Below are positions 13,713 through 21,640 of a stretch of DNA of 35,493 nucleotides, piece by piece (the first letter of the stretch is position 1; every line of letters begins with the position of its first letter). The translations under genes and the position numbers were made by a program. Source of the stretch: a virus; IMG/VR virus record IMGVR_UViG_3300021061_000041, positions 1-35,493 of that record; one strand, given 5' to 3'. The notes below the pieces were generated by a model. The model was not told the DNA's origin. It saw only the letters and a program-made list of their open reading frames with translations, and ran no database searches.

Positions 13713-15394
13713 TGCGTCCTCACGATGCGGGCGTCGAGGATGCCGAGGTCCACGGCGCGCTTCACTTGGAACGCCGTCGCCTGCGTCAGCACGTCATCGC
13801 TGCCGGCGGTGTTCACGTTGAGTTGCACCACGAGGGGCCGATCGCCGCCTGCCGCGTCTCTTCCACCGCGCCCGAAGTCGCCGCCGTTGCGGTCGACGTC
13901 GCCGCGGCCTTCCCGGGCCCGGCGCGCTGCGTCGCGCTCGCCGCGAAGGGCTCTACTCTCGTCCGCCGTCGCGCCGCGCGTCTGACCCAGCGCGTATGCC
14001 GCCGTGCCAGCGCTGCCGGCGATCGCAGCGAACTTGCCCGCCGCCGCGAAGTGCAGGCCTGCAGACGGCACGTTGCCGAGCGCCAGCGCCGCCAGTCCCT
14101 TCGCGGTTTCGATCGTGGCCTCGATGCCAGCCTCGATGGCACGCGCGGCGAGCGTCGCCTGTACCTTCTTCGCGATCGCGTTGGCGTACTCGGCTGCGTT
14201 CTGCCGGTCGGCCTTCGTCTGGTTGCGCGACGCGGTCGTGAACTGCACGAATGCGGACGTGCCCTCCTCGACGAGTGCATGGTGCGCGGACGCGCCGACC
14301 TCATCCATCGCGGCCGTGAAGCCCTGCGCCATCTCGAACGTGGAGTCGTTGAACAACGTCGACTGGTCGACCCACCAGCCGACGAACTCGCCGAGTGCGG
14401 CTCGGCGCTCCTCGATGATCGCGAGTTCCTTCGTGGCGAGGCTTCGCTGACCCTCCGCTTCCATCTCGCGCATCGCCTGCTGCACGCCGGCGAGCACCTG
14501 CGCCGCCGTTGCCGTGCGCTGGATGCGTTCGCGTGTCGCCGCCTCGGCCTCCTCCTGCACCGCCCACGCGTTCTCGAAGAGGTCGGTGATGTTCTCCATC
14601 AGCAATGCGTGCTGCTGGGCGGCCTGCCGCGCGCGCTCCAAGGCGCCGCTGTCCACGATCGTCGTGGCGTTCTTCACGCCGGCGGGGCGCACCGGACCCG
14701 CGCCGGCCTGACCCGTCTGCGCGTTGCTGAACTCGAACTTGAGATCGCGAACCTTCGCGATGGTGTCGTCGAGGCCCGTCGAAAGCGACTTGAGGTCGCC
14801 GGCCATGCCGGCGAACAGCAGACCCGCCTTGCCTGCGCCGCCGAGCGGCCCGGGCAGCGTGGAGGCCACGGCCGCGGCCTTGAGGACCCCCGCGCTCGTG
14901 AACACCTCAGCCGCCCGTGCGAGGCCGCTCGTGAAGGCGTCGAGCAACTGCAGGCCTTGCACGACCATCGTGCGCATCGCCGGGAGCACCGCGTTCTGAA
15001 TCACATTGCGGAAGCCCTGGCCCTCGACGCTCACACCGCTCAGGCCCTCGGCCAGCGCGTTGAACAACTGCGACGTCCCCTCGTAGAAGGACGTCAGCGC
15101 GCCGCTCTGGTTGATGATCCCGCCGAAGGCGGTCTCCGCGTTCTTCGCGGCGGTCGCCATCGTGTCGAACTCGATCGTGTTGCCGGCCGCCGCGTTGCTG
15201 GCGTCTACGAACGCACGCGCGGTGCCGCCGATGACGTTCGACAGGCCGCGCCACGCGACCATCCCGAGTTGCACGGCGCCGTTGAGCTCCGCGAAGCCGG
15301 TACGCAGCGTCTTGAGGTTGTCGCGGATCTCCTTGAGGACTCCGCTCGCCTCATCGCGCGCGCGTACGGCCATGCCTACGGTCGCGGTCGACAT
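13709..15394 (-). CDS. Tail tape measure protein
   Basis: A 561-residue product from ATG 15392-15394. It starts with the usual tape-measure N-terminus (MSTATVGMAVRARDEASGVL, KEIRDNLKTLRTGFAELNGA). Hydrophobic Ala/Gly-rich segments follow (VASTLPGPLGGAGKAGLLFA; LHFAAAGKFAAIAGSAGTAA) and long helices (RARQAAQQHALLMENITDLF ... EEAEAATRERIQRTATAAQV). The C-terminus is charged. It lies just after the two tail-chaperone frames, the canonical order. By the rule of thumb of 0.15 nm per residue the tail would be about 85 nm long. No lytic domain seen. Confidence 0.85.
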   Translation of the reverse strand: MSTATVGMAVRARDEASGVLKEIRDNLKTLRTGFAELNGAVQLGMVAWRGLSNVIGGTARAFVDASNAAAGNTIEFDTMATAAKNAETAFGGIINQSGALTSFYEGTSQLFNALAEGLSGVSVEGQGFRNVIQNAVLPAMRTMVVQGLQLLDAFTSGLARAAEVFTSAGVLKAAAVASTLPGPLGGAGKAGLLFAGMAGDLKSLSTGLDDTIAKVRDLKFEFSNAQTGQAGAGPVRPAGVKNATTIVDSGALERARQAAQQHALLMENITDLFENAWAVQEEAEAATRERIQRTATAAQVLAGVQQAMREMEAEGQRSLATKELAIIEERRAALGEFVGWWVDQSTLFNDSTFEMAQGFTAAMDEVGASAHHALVEEGTSAFVQFTTASRNQTKADRQNAAEYANAIAKKVQATLAARAIEAGIEATIETAKGLAALALGNVPSAGLHFAAAGKFAAIAGSAGTAAYALGQTRGATADESRALRGERDAARRAREGRGDVDRNGGDFGRGGRDAAGGDRPLVVQLNVNTAGSDDVLTQATAFQVKRAVDLGILDARIVRTQ

Positions 15395-15403
15395 TCAGCT
15401 ACC

Positions 15404-15808
15404 TCAGCCTGCGGCGCGCTTCGCCTCGAGCGCCTTGCGCCACTTGTCGGTCATCGCGGCGTTCACCGAGCGGCGCAGGCGCAGCACATCGACCACCCAG
15501 GCCGGCTGAGCCCACAGGCCGCCCGGCAGCGGCAACGCGCCCGTGTCCTCGATGTCCGCCGCGAGCGTCAGCGCCTCGGCGACGAATGGGTTGTAGTCGT
15601 CGGTGTCCGCATTCAGCAGTGCTTTCGGGCAGCGGTCGCGGGGCTGCAGCGTGTCGTCGTAGTCCGACGTGAAGCGCACGGTCGGCGCCGGCCGCCGACA
15701 ACCCAGCATCACGCGGCGGTCCTCGCCGCAGCGCCGGCAGTCGTACTGCGGCGGTGCCGTGGTGGTGCTGATGCCGCTCCAAAACGCCGCCTCCGCTGCC
15801 CAGATCAC
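15404..15808 (-). CDS. Tail assembly chaperone, second frame (T-like)
   Basis: A 134-residue product if started at GTG 15806-15808 (GTGA overlap with the upstream gene). The segment CRRCGEDRRVMLGCRRP is a metal-binding-type Cys cluster. The C-terminal half (YNPFVAEALTLAADIEDTGA, SVNAAMTDKWRKALEAKR) is helical. It sits between the first chaperone and the tape measure, as the downstream part of a G/GT pair. The frame is -1 relative to the upstream gene and is open upstream of the GTG across a GGGGG run, so it may be made as a fusion by -1 frameshifting. Confidence 0.7.
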   Translation of the reverse strand: MIWAAEAAFWSGISTTTAPPQYDCRRCGEDRRVMLGCRRPAPTVRFTSDYDDTLQPRDRCPKALLNADTDDYNPFVAEALTLAADIEDTGALPLPGGLWAQPAWVVDVLRLRRSVNAAMTDKWRKALEAKRAAG

Positions 15809-16302
15809 AAAGGGCGGGCGGCCCCCAGGCCGGCGCAGTGCGCGAGCACGAAGTCGAACGCCTTGCCCGTGAACGTGGGTCCAAGTCGCACGAGGAGGTC
15901 GAGGCGCTCCGTTTCGTCAGCGGGCCACGTCAGGATCTCGCCGTCGCTCACGAGCCCTTCGGCCTTCACGACGAGGGCCGCGACCGTGCGCGCCGCGAAG
16001 TTGTTGAACTCGACGATTGCGCGCGTGGCGTCGGCAGACTGCGCAGGCGCGGCCGCGGCTCCGTCCGTAGCGGACTCCTGCGCGCCGCTCTCTGCTGCGT
16101 GCACGACTTGCTCGAGGCGCCGCGCCAGCTCCGCGTTGCGGTCGCTGAACTCACTGCGCTCGCCGTGCGTCATCGGCCGGAACACGAGCGCCGCCTGCGT
16201 CGGCGCGGCGCCCTCGCTCGCGATGATGTTGAAGGTGAACCGCATCGCCTGCGGCGTGATGCGGATCGTCAGCGGTGCCGCCGCGGTCTGCGTCTCTCCC
16301 AT
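15805..16302 (-). CDS. Tail assembly chaperone, first frame (G-like)
   Basis: A 165-residue product, RBS AGGGAGGATGAG just upstream of ATG 16300-16302. The N-terminus binds as a beta sheet (PLTIRITPQAMRFTFNIIAS) and the remainder is helical with an Ala-rich linker (ELARRLEQVVHAAESGAQES). The C-terminal part (EGLVSDGEILTWPADETERL, LGPTFTGKAFDFVLAHC) resembles chaperones that lie between tail tube and tape measure. The last codons include CTG GGG GCC, a possible slip site for -1 frameshifting into the next ORF. Confidence 0.7.
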   Translation of the reverse strand: MGETQTAAAPLTIRITPQAMRFTFNIIASEGAAPTQAALVFRPMTHGERSEFSDRNAELARRLEQVVHAAESGAQESATDGAAAAPAQSADATRAIVEFNNFAARTVAALVVKAEGLVSDGEILTWPADETERLDLLVRLGPTFTGKAFDFVLAHCAGLGAARPL

Positions 16303-16324
16303 CTCATCCTCCCTTCGTGCGTCA

Positions 16325-17752
16325 TCAGGTGAACAGCAGCGAGAACGTCGAGGTGCCGTCGCCGTTGTTCAGCGCGTACGTGACCTCGTAGTGCGCGATC
16401 CCGTTCGCCACCGTCTTCTTCGGGCGCGCCGCCACGTAGGCCGAGGTCAGCGTGAGCTGCGTCGTGTTGTTGTCCGCGGTGCCGACCGACAACGTGATGT
16501 TGCGCGCCGTGCCGTCCTCGAAGTCGTCCTCGGGATCGAAGGTCGCCGTCGCCTCCGTCTCGATGTTCAGCGTCAGCCGTGGCGCGCGGTCGACGATCAC
16601 GTACTTCTGCGCGCCGAAGCCATTGACGAGGTTCCAGCCCTGCGTGAGCAGCGGCTGCGTCGTGTACGTCGTGAACGCCGTGACGATCGCGCGTACCCAG
16701 TAGGCCGTGATGCTGTTGAGCGTCGTCGTGGCCCAGTCGGACGGGCGGCCCCACTCGTTGAAGTACGTGCCAGCCGTCTGCTGAAAGTTCGTGATGCCTT
16801 GGCGCCCGAAGGTGCTCAGGGTCGTCCACGACGAGCCGTTCCAATACTGCCATGTGACGGTGTGCGTGCCCGCGCCGGCCGTGCCGAGCGTGAGCTTCAC
16901 GCCGTCGAACGGGTGGCGCGAACCGAACGCGATGTAGTCGTTGAGATTCGTGCCGCCAGTGTTCGACGTGAACACGATGACGTCGCCCACGTCGGTGTCG
17001 TTGATGTCCGTCGTCTCGTTGACGAACGTCGTCGCGCTGTCGTCGTAGGTCAGGCAGCGGTAGACCGGCAGTTGCAGCAGCGCGATCTGCTGCTGCGGCT
17101 GCACGTCGTTGCCGAGGTCGAACGAGAACCCCGTGCATACCGGGCTCGTCCACGACCCGATTTCCAACGTCATCCGGTCGACCACCGGAGGCGCGATGAA
17201 GTCCTCCGAGAACGACGTGCCCGAGATCGCGTCCGACACGGCCGGGCGATAGACGCCCTTCATGCCGAACGTCATCTTCGACGGTTCGCCCGGACTGCCC
17301 GCCCACGTCATGTTGCCGGCGGCGCCGAACGTCTGCATCCAGAGCGGGCCGTGCGTCGACTCGATCGTGCACGTCTCGAGCGAGCCGCCCGTCTGCGGCG
17401 CGTACGTGCGCGTCCCCGCGGCCTGCGTCACCGACAGACCGCACGCGCGCAGAAGCGCATCGGCGCCGCGATCGTCCCAGTCCGTGTCGTCCGTGCCGCC
17501 CACGGCGGACGTGACGAAGTGGACGGGCCACACGATGCTCGCGCTGTAGCTGCCGTTGCCGCTTGCGAGCGGGCGCAGTTCGCCCATCGACGCGCGCGGG
17601 TAGCCCTTGCGGTCGACCGCGCCGCCCTCCGGGTTCATCTCCCACGACTCGCAGAGGAGCGAGTGCGCCTCCAGCGTCAGCGCCGCGGGCTGGCCCGAGG
17701 TCGACTCGATGCCGACTGCGATGCTCTCTTCGGTGCGGATGTTGATCGACAC
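16325..17752 (-). CDS. Major tail tube protein with inserted Ig-like domain
   Basis: A 475-residue product from GTG 17750-17752. The N-terminus (INIRTEESIAVGIESTSGQP) and the pattern of strands (GELRPLASGNGSYSASIVWP, FGAAGNMTWAGSPGEPSKMT, KGVYRPAVSDAISGTSFSED) are those of phage tail tube proteins. At about residues 245-365 it carries an inserted beta-sandwich (THTVTWQYWNGSSWTTLSTF, FQQTAGTYFNEWGRPSDWAT, ITAYWVRAIVTAFTTY) that would decorate the outside of the tail. A related domain is in the fibre gene. No tail sheath gene accompanies it, which is the basis for calling this a siphovirus. Confidence 0.78.
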   Translation of the reverse strand: MSINIRTEESIAVGIESTSGQPAALTLEAHSLLCESWEMNPEGGAVDRKGYPRASMGELRPLASGNGSYSASIVWPVHFVTSAVGGTDDTDWDDRGADALLRACGLSVTQAAGTRTYAPQTGGSLETCTIESTHGPLWMQTFGAAGNMTWAGSPGEPSKMTFGMKGVYRPAVSDAISGTSFSEDFIAPPVVDRMTLEIGSWTSPVCTGFSFDLGNDVQPQQQIALLQLPVYRCLTYDDSATTFVNETTDINDTDVGDVIVFTSNTGGTNLNDYIAFGSRHPFDGVKLTLGTAGAGTHTVTWQYWNGSSWTTLSTFGRQGITNFQQTAGTYFNEWGRPSDWATTTLNSITAYWVRAIVTAFTTYTTQPLLTQGWNLVNGFGAQKYVIVDRAPRLTLNIETEATATFDPEDDFEDGTARNITLSVGTADNNTTQLTLTSAYVAARPKKTVANGIAHYEVTYALNNGDGTSTFSLLFT

Positions 17753-17755
17753 GGC

Positions 17756-17938
17756 TCAGCACTCCTCGTCGTCTGCGGGAAGGGTCAGCGCTTCGGGCGG
17801 CGGCTTCTCGCCGGGCTCGAGGCACACGATCTCGAGGTCGATCGCGACCGTGGCCGAGCGCTCGCCCGGCCGCGGCGTTGGCGTCACGGAGGGCCGCGCG
17901 CGAGGCGCGGGATAACTGCGGCGTCCGTCGCTACTCAT
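17756..17938 (-). CDS. Small protein before the tail tube
   Basis: A 60-residue product from ATG 17936-17938. Basic, Pro-rich N-terminus (RRSYPAPRARPSVTPTPRP) and an acidic C-terminus (ATVAIDLEIVCLEPGEKPPP to DDEEC). It overlaps its upstream neighbour by 8 bp and ends 3 bp before the tail-tube start, so it is in the operon. Family and function unknown. Confidence 0.6.
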   Translation of the reverse strand: MSSDGRRSYPAPRARPSVTPTPRPGERSATVAIDLEIVCLEPGEKPPPEALTLPADDEEC

Positions 17939-18473
17939 AGGTCGTGATCACCGCCGTCACGCGCTCGGAGCAGCGGAAGCGCGACGTGACGAGCTTGACG
18001 AAGCCCCCGGTCTGCGGCGGAGAGATGCCACCGTCCTCGTCGCCCAGCCAGTCGACGTCGAACATCTGCCCGGTGTTGACCGCGGCGCTGTCCGTGCGCC
18101 CGTTCGTCAGCAGCGCGTGCGTCACCGCCGTCTGCGTGCGCCACGCAGCACGCGCCAGCCGCGCCGGGTCCGCGTTCATCACGTACACGTCGATCGCGAG
18201 CACGTGCGCCACGTCGCGAACGCCGGTGCCCGGCGACGCATAGCGCTTGACCTCCGATGTCTCGTGCCGCACCACGAGGCAGGGATAGCCCGCGCGCGAC
18301 ACGCTATTCGGTAACGCCTCGACGAACATGCGCGCCGAAGGCACCGTCGCCACCTCGTCCGTCGTGAGGTCGGGCAGGTTCGCGGGCGTCGTCGGCGTCT
18401 GGAGCTTGGCGATCTCCGTCGCGAGGTGCGTGCCGAGCGTGTCGATCACGCGCTGGATCACCTGCTCTCTCAT
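17931..18473 (-). CDS. Tail terminator/completion-like protein
   Basis: A 180-residue product from ATG 18471-18473 (ATGA overlap). A helical start (REQVIQRVIDTLGTHLATEI) is followed by a beta core (NSVSRAGYPCLVVRHETSEV, VLAIDVYVMNADPARLARAA, GGFVKLVTSRFRCSERVTAV). This fits minor tail and tail-terminator proteins that close the tail at the head side. It lies between the gpG-like morphogenesis gene and the tail tube, the usual place. The call rests on order and fold type, not on a recognised motif. Confidence 0.65.
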   Translation of the reverse strand: MREQVIQRVIDTLGTHLATEIAKLQTPTTPANLPDLTTDEVATVPSARMFVEALPNSVSRAGYPCLVVRHETSEVKRYASPGTGVRDVAHVLAIDVYVMNADPARLARAAWRTQTAVTHALLTNGRTDSAAVNTGQMFDVDWLGDEDGGISPPQTGGFVKLVTSRFRCSERVTAVITTYE

Positions 18474-19096
18474 GCGGCGAAGACCCTGCGCAACTGGTCA
18501 TGCGACGGACTGCGCCGTGCCGCTGCGATGCCGATGTGCGCTTCGATCCACGCCTGGTAGACGCGCACGATCTTGCGTGCCGCGATCGACAGCGGGCCGA
18601 CGATGGGCCGGCGCGGCACGGGGATGCCGTCCCATCGCTGGTAGCCGCCGCCGTGCTGGTGTTGCGCCGCGTACGGCAGCGACGTGCCCCAATCGAAGCC
18701 GGTGCGCGTGTTGATCCAGACGTGCGCCGGGTCGTTCAGGAACGCGAACGAGGGCCCGAGCCGTTCGCGGTCGGTCCACGGCGACGACTGCGCGCCCGTC
18801 GTCCAGCGCAGGACGGCCATGTTGCGGCGCGGCTGCGGGGTGCCACGGGGGCGGTCGCCGAAGAGGATGCCGCGCTTGTACCCGCGGTAATTCGGTTCGT
18901 CGTCGTAGCCCTTCCACTTCGGGCCGCTCACGAACATCGGCCGCCCGCGCATGAACGCGTGGTAGGCCTCCTTGTTCAACTCGTCGTGGATCGCCTCGTG
19001 CGGCTTGCGCGGATCGGTCACCGCATCGATCGCGAGCCCGAGGATCGCGTCGAACTCCTCCACGCCGTCGAGGCTGAAATTGAGGCGCGCCACCAT
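18470..19096 (-). CDS. Virion morphogenesis protein, Mu gpG-like
   Basis: A 208-residue product from ATG 19094-19096, sharing one base with the upstream stop (TGATG). The segment LGPSFAFLNDPAHVWINTRT, then FDWGTSLPYAAQHQHGGG and IPVPRRPIVGPLSIAARK, contains the characteristic YA-xxHQ-x-GG...R-P signature of the Mu gpG/HK97 gp10-like head-tail or tail-completion family. Upstream is a basic stretch (KWKGYDDEPNYRGYKRGILF). It acts in joining head and tail. Good confidence in the family, less in which partner it touches. Confidence 0.78.
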   Translation of the reverse strand: MVARLNFSLDGVEEFDAILGLAIDAVTDPRKPHEAIHDELNKEAYHAFMRGRPMFVSGPKWKGYDDEPNYRGYKRGILFGDRPRGTPQPRRNMAVLRWTTGAQSSPWTDRERLGPSFAFLNDPAHVWINTRTGFDWGTSLPYAAQHQHGGGYQRWDGIPVPRRPIVGPLSIAARKIVRVYQAWIEAHIGIAAARRSPSHDQLRRVFAA

Positions 19097-19581
19097 CAGG
19101 ACACCTGCGACCACGTACTGAGGGTGATCGGCGGGTCGTCGTCGTCGCCGCCGTCTTGCAGGCTCGCGGGGATGCCCGGCGCGGACTCCTGCGCGTTCGT
19201 CACGGCGCCGAAGTTGACGGTCCCCTCCTCGATGCGCCGCAGCCACGCGCGGAACTGCTCGCCGTACTGCTCGATCGAGTCGCCGCCGTTCTGCGCCGCC
19301 CCGGCCGCGAGCTCCTGCCCGACGAGGTACGCAGCGCCGAGGCCGTTGATGATCGACGCGAGGCGCAGGCCTGAGGTGTCCGCCGCGATGGCCGCCGTCG
19401 TGAGCCCGCGATTGAGCAGCAGGCCCTGCATCATCGCGAAGGCGTCGGTGATCGCAGCTTCCACGCGCGCGGTCGTGATCGGCGAACCCGGCGCGTCGAG
19501 GTGCGCGTTCAGGTTCGGGAAATACCGCGTCATCAGGTTCGCGGCGGAGAGGAATCCGTCGACCCCTAGTGAAATCGCCAC
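19096..19581 (-). CDS. Head-tail connector-like protein, unknown
   Basis: A 161-residue product from GTG 19579-19581. The N-terminal half (SLGVDGFLSAANLMTRYFPN, PITTARVEAAITDAFAMMQG) is mostly helical with an acidic tail (DGGDDDDPPITL). Length and order (directly before the gpG-like gene) suit the small helical adaptor that sits on the portal ring, but I see no diagnostic motif. It lies 2 bp after the amidase stop, in the same transcript. Confidence 0.6.
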   Translation of the reverse strand: MAISLGVDGFLSAANLMTRYFPNLNAHLDAPGSPITTARVEAAITDAFAMMQGLLLNRGLTTAAIAADTSGLRLASIINGLGAAYLVGQELAAGAAQNGGDSIEQYGEQFRAWLRRIEEGTVNFGAVTNAQESAPGIPASLQDGGDDDDPPITLSTWSQVS

Positions 19582-19583
19582 GG

Positions 19584-20210
19584 CTACGCCACCTCCGCGA
19601 GCCGCACGCCTTCGGCGTAGCAGTGCCGCACCACGCCCTTCGCGAGCGCGATCCCCACCGCCTGCTGCCACGCCTCATCGCGCATCTGTGCCGCGTCGGC
19701 GGGGTGATCGATGAAGCCGATCTCGACGAGCGCCGCCGCGCAGTTCGTGCGCCGCAGCACGTACAGGTCGCTGCGCTGGAAGAGGCCTGGCTGCCGCGGG
19801 AGCGAACCGCCCCACGGCATCACGCGGACCTCGCGCCGCAGCGCATCGAGCAGCACGCCCGCGAGGTGCGCGCCCTCGGTGTCGTTGCGGTAGTACATCG
19901 CCTGAGAACCGCGCGCCTTGCCCTTCCACGGGGAGAGCACGGGCGTCGCGTTGCAATGAACCGACACGAACAGCTTTCGCGTCTCCGGCCCGTGCCCGTT
20001 CGCGAGGTTCACGCGCTGCGCGAGCGTCACGTCCTCGTCGCGCGTCCGCGTCGGGAGCACGTAGCGCACGTGCGGCAGCACCGCGTCGGCGAAGTGCTGC
20101 GCCACGGCGAGGTTGATGTCGCACTCGCGCAGGCCGTGCCCACACGCCCCCGAGTCGCGCCCGCCGTGGCCCGGGTCGATCACGAGGCCGATGTCGAGGC
20201 GGGCGGTCAC
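19584..20210 (-). CDS. N-acetylmuramoyl-L-alanine amidase (endolysin)
   Basis: A 208-residue product from GTG 20208-20210 (GTGA overlap). It is a single Amidase_3 domain: VIDPGHGGRDSG with His15, GLRECDINLA with Glu29, FVSVHCNA with His85 as zinc ligands, and ALVEIGFIDHP with Glu163 as the catalytic acid. It cuts the amide bond between N-acetylmuramic acid and L-alanine of peptidoglycan. No signal peptide or wall-binding domain is visible, so release needs a holin, and the membrane proteins just upstream (20503-21309) are the candidates. The family is solid; the lysis cassette lies unusually between head and tail genes. Confidence 0.92.
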   Translation of the reverse strand: MTARLDIGLVIDPGHGGRDSGACGHGLRECDINLAVAQHFADAVLPHVRYVLPTRTRDEDVTLAQRVNLANGHGPETRKLFVSVHCNATPVLSPWKGKARGSQAMYYRNDTEGAHLAGVLLDALRREVRVMPWGGSLPRQPGLFQRSDLYVLRRTNCAAALVEIGFIDHPADAAQMRDEAWQQAVGIALAKGVVRHCYAEGVRLAEVA

Positions 20211-20506
20211 GCCTGCGGCCTCGCCTGTCCCGCCTGCCGGCGCAGGTCGCAGCCGTTCGCGTCCGGCACCGGGCAACGGCAAGAGGTGCGCGCGCCCAGA
20301 GGCGGCTGGAGCAGCCGGCAGTAGTCGAGGTTCACCCGGTAGTGCCGCTCCGGCTTGGGCGCCGCTACCTCGTCGCTCCACCCGAGCAGGTCGACTAGCT
20401 TGCGTACCGCCTGCAAGCCCTCGCGTACCTCGCGCACGACCGCCGGCGCCTCGCGCAGCACGGCACGTGCGGTCGCGATGGCGCGGAGCAGGGATAGAGG
20501 GCTCAC
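20207..20506 (-). CDS. Small lysis-region protein, unknown
   Basis: A 99-residue product from GTG 20504-20506 (GTGA overlap with the membrane protein upstream; its own stop overlaps the amidase GTG). A helical N-terminus (LSLLRAIATARAVLREAPAV, VREVREGLQAVRKLVDLLGW) could lie on the membrane as an amphipathic helix or coiled coil. The C-terminus has Cys pairs (LDYCRLLQPP, SCRCPVPDANGCDLRRQ). A helper of the lysis system, or an inner-membrane-spanin analogue, is possible, but there is no clear transmembrane span. Confidence 0.6.
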   Translation of the reverse strand: MSPLSLLRAIATARAVLREAPAVVREVREGLQAVRKLVDLLGWSDEVAAPKPERHYRVNLDYCRLLQPPLGARTSCRCPVPDANGCDLRRQAGQARPQA

Positions 20507-21000
20507 TGCCCCTCCGACTGAGACGCCGCCGCGCCGGGGGCCTGAGCGGGAGGGGTGCCCGGCGCAGCCGACGCGGCGGCGAAGTTGCGGCGCCCCATCA
20601 CGAGGTCGCGCACCGGTTCGAACAGCACCGCCCACGCCCCGCCTGCGGCGAGGCCGTTGAGCGCACTGCGCCAGAACGCGACGTCGATCGGCTTGCCGAG
20701 GTAGAGCGCGCTCGACAGGCCCGCGCCCACGCTGATGAGCATCGGCGCCCAGCGCACGAGCAGGTAGGTCGCGCGCGGGTAGCGCTCCGCGAGTTCACGC
20801 GCCTTCGCGGGATGCGCGAGCAGCCACCGCGCGCCCATGACGACGCACGTCACGCCGATCGCGAGCAGCACGCGCGCATCGCGGTCCACCGCCGCACGCC
20901 ACAGCGCGAGCGCGAACGCCGTAGGGTCTGCGGCCGGGTCGAGGATCGAGGCAGGCGTCGCGAGCTGCGCGATCAGGATGTCCGCGATCTCGAAGCCCAC
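20503..21000 (-). CDS. Multi-span membrane protein, holin candidate
   Basis: A 165-residue product from GTG 20998-21000, with GGGGGGATGAGCGC upstream. Three hydrophobic segments: RVLLAIGVTCVVMGARWLLA, VRWAPMLISVGAGLSSALYL and ALNGLAAGGAWAVLFEP. A Pro/Ala-rich hydrophilic tail follows. Membrane protein with about three spans, one small gene away from the amidase, so the best holin candidate. The tail is longer than in classical holins. No holin family recognised. Confidence 0.68.
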   Translation of the reverse strand: MGFEIADILIAQLATPASILDPAADPTAFALALWRAAVDRDARVLLAIGVTCVVMGARWLLAHPAKARELAERYPRATYLLVRWAPMLISVGAGLSSALYLGKPIDVAFWRSALNGLAAGGAWAVLFEPVRDLVMGRRNFAAASAAPGTPPAQAPGAAASQSEGQ

Positions 21001-21004
21001 GCGC

Positions 21005-21073
21005 TCATCCCCCCAGCGCCGCGGCGAGCCCGAGCAGGCCCCGCACGAACAGCGCGAGCGCCAGCGCGATCAC
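21005..21073 (-). CDS. 22-residue hydrophobic peptide
   Basis: A short ORF from GTG 21071-21073, in a GTGA overlap with the upstream stop; its own stop lies 4 bp before the holin candidate's start. The peptide (VIALALALFVRGLLGLAAAL-GG) is just one transmembrane segment. It may be a real micro-protein of the lysis region, or only a device that couples translation. Low confidence because so short. Confidence 0.4.
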   Translation of the reverse strand: MIALALALFVRGLLGLAAALGG

Positions 21074-21309
21074 GAGTCGTCCTCGAAACGCAGCGTCGCG
21101 CGCAGTCGAATCGGCGCCGAGAACGAGCCGTCGTCCGCCTCGATCTGCGCGATCACTTCCAGCTTCGCGGGCAGCGCCAGCGGGCCACCCTTCGGCCGGC
21201 TGCGACGCCGCCACCACGAGACCACCTGCGATGCCGCGACCGCCGCCGCGCCAAGCACCAGCACCGCGTTCGCGGCCAGCGTCGCGAGGCTGTTCACATC
21301 GTTCTGCAA
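21070..21309 (-). CDS. Single-span membrane protein of the lysis region
   Basis: A 79-residue product from TTG 21307-21309 (GTG 21297 is an alternative). One clear transmembrane segment (LATLAANAVLVLGAAAVAAS) is followed by a basic cluster (WWRRRSRPKGG) and a small beta-type tail (AKLEVIAQIEADDGSFSAPI). N-out/C-in by the positive-inside rule. Could be an antiholin or a spanin-like component; position only two genes upstream of the amidase supports a lysis role. Confidence 0.6.
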   Translation of the reverse strand: MQNDVNSLATLAANAVLVLGAAAVAASQVVSWWRRRSRPKGGPLALPAKLEVIAQIEADDGSFSAPIRLRATLRFEDDS

Positions 21310-21328
21310 GCCCGCCCCGCATGCGACA

Positions 21329-21640
21329 TCAGCCGATGGACTCGACGAACACGAAGCAGTGCTCGCGCGGCCCGTCCATGTTCTCGGGCCACTTCGGCGC
21401 GATCACCACCGTGTACTCGTCCGCCCCCGGCCCCGCGCGCACCGCGCCCAGCGTCTCGTCGTGCAGCTCGGTGTAGTAGTCGACGCCCTCGAGCGGCGCG
21501 CGCTGGCGCACCACCACGCGCACCGCCGCGAGGTCCAGCATGGACGCGCACGGGAAAGCGCCGGTCCACGCCCAGGGTACCTCCGATCCTTCCGGGGGGC
21601 GGGTCAGCGTCACGTCGTTGAAGCGCGCGAGCAGGGCCAT
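21329..21640 (-). CDS. Small hypothetical protein
   Basis: A 103-residue product from ATG 21638-21640, starting 3 bp after the upstream stop. Beta-rich: LARFNDVTLTRPPEGSEVPW, LAAVRVVVRQRAPLEGVDYY, ADEYTVVIAPKWPENMDGPR, then HCFVFVESIG. No family recognised. It lies between the exported Cys-rich protein and the lysis genes. Confidence 0.65.
   Translation of the reverse strand: MALLARFNDVTLTRPPEGSEVPWAWTGAFPCASMLDLAAVRVVVRQRAPLEGVDYYTELHDETLGAVRAGPGADEYTVVIAPKWPENMDGPREHCFVFVESIG

Noticed and set aside
10395-13985. Long plus-strand frames (423 and 735 codons)
   Set aside because: Antisense to the hub and distal-tail genes, with shadow composition and no motifs.
16325-17752. A contractile tail sheath
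   Set aside because: The gene has tail-tube style strands and an inserted Ig-like domain, and no second sheath-size gene lies beside it.
13766-17947. A 1393-codon open frame on the plus strand
   Set aside because: It lies antisense to tape measure, chaperone and tail-tube genes, is rich in Arg/Ala/His with no domain, and is explained by the high GC content, which removes stops in the opposite frame.
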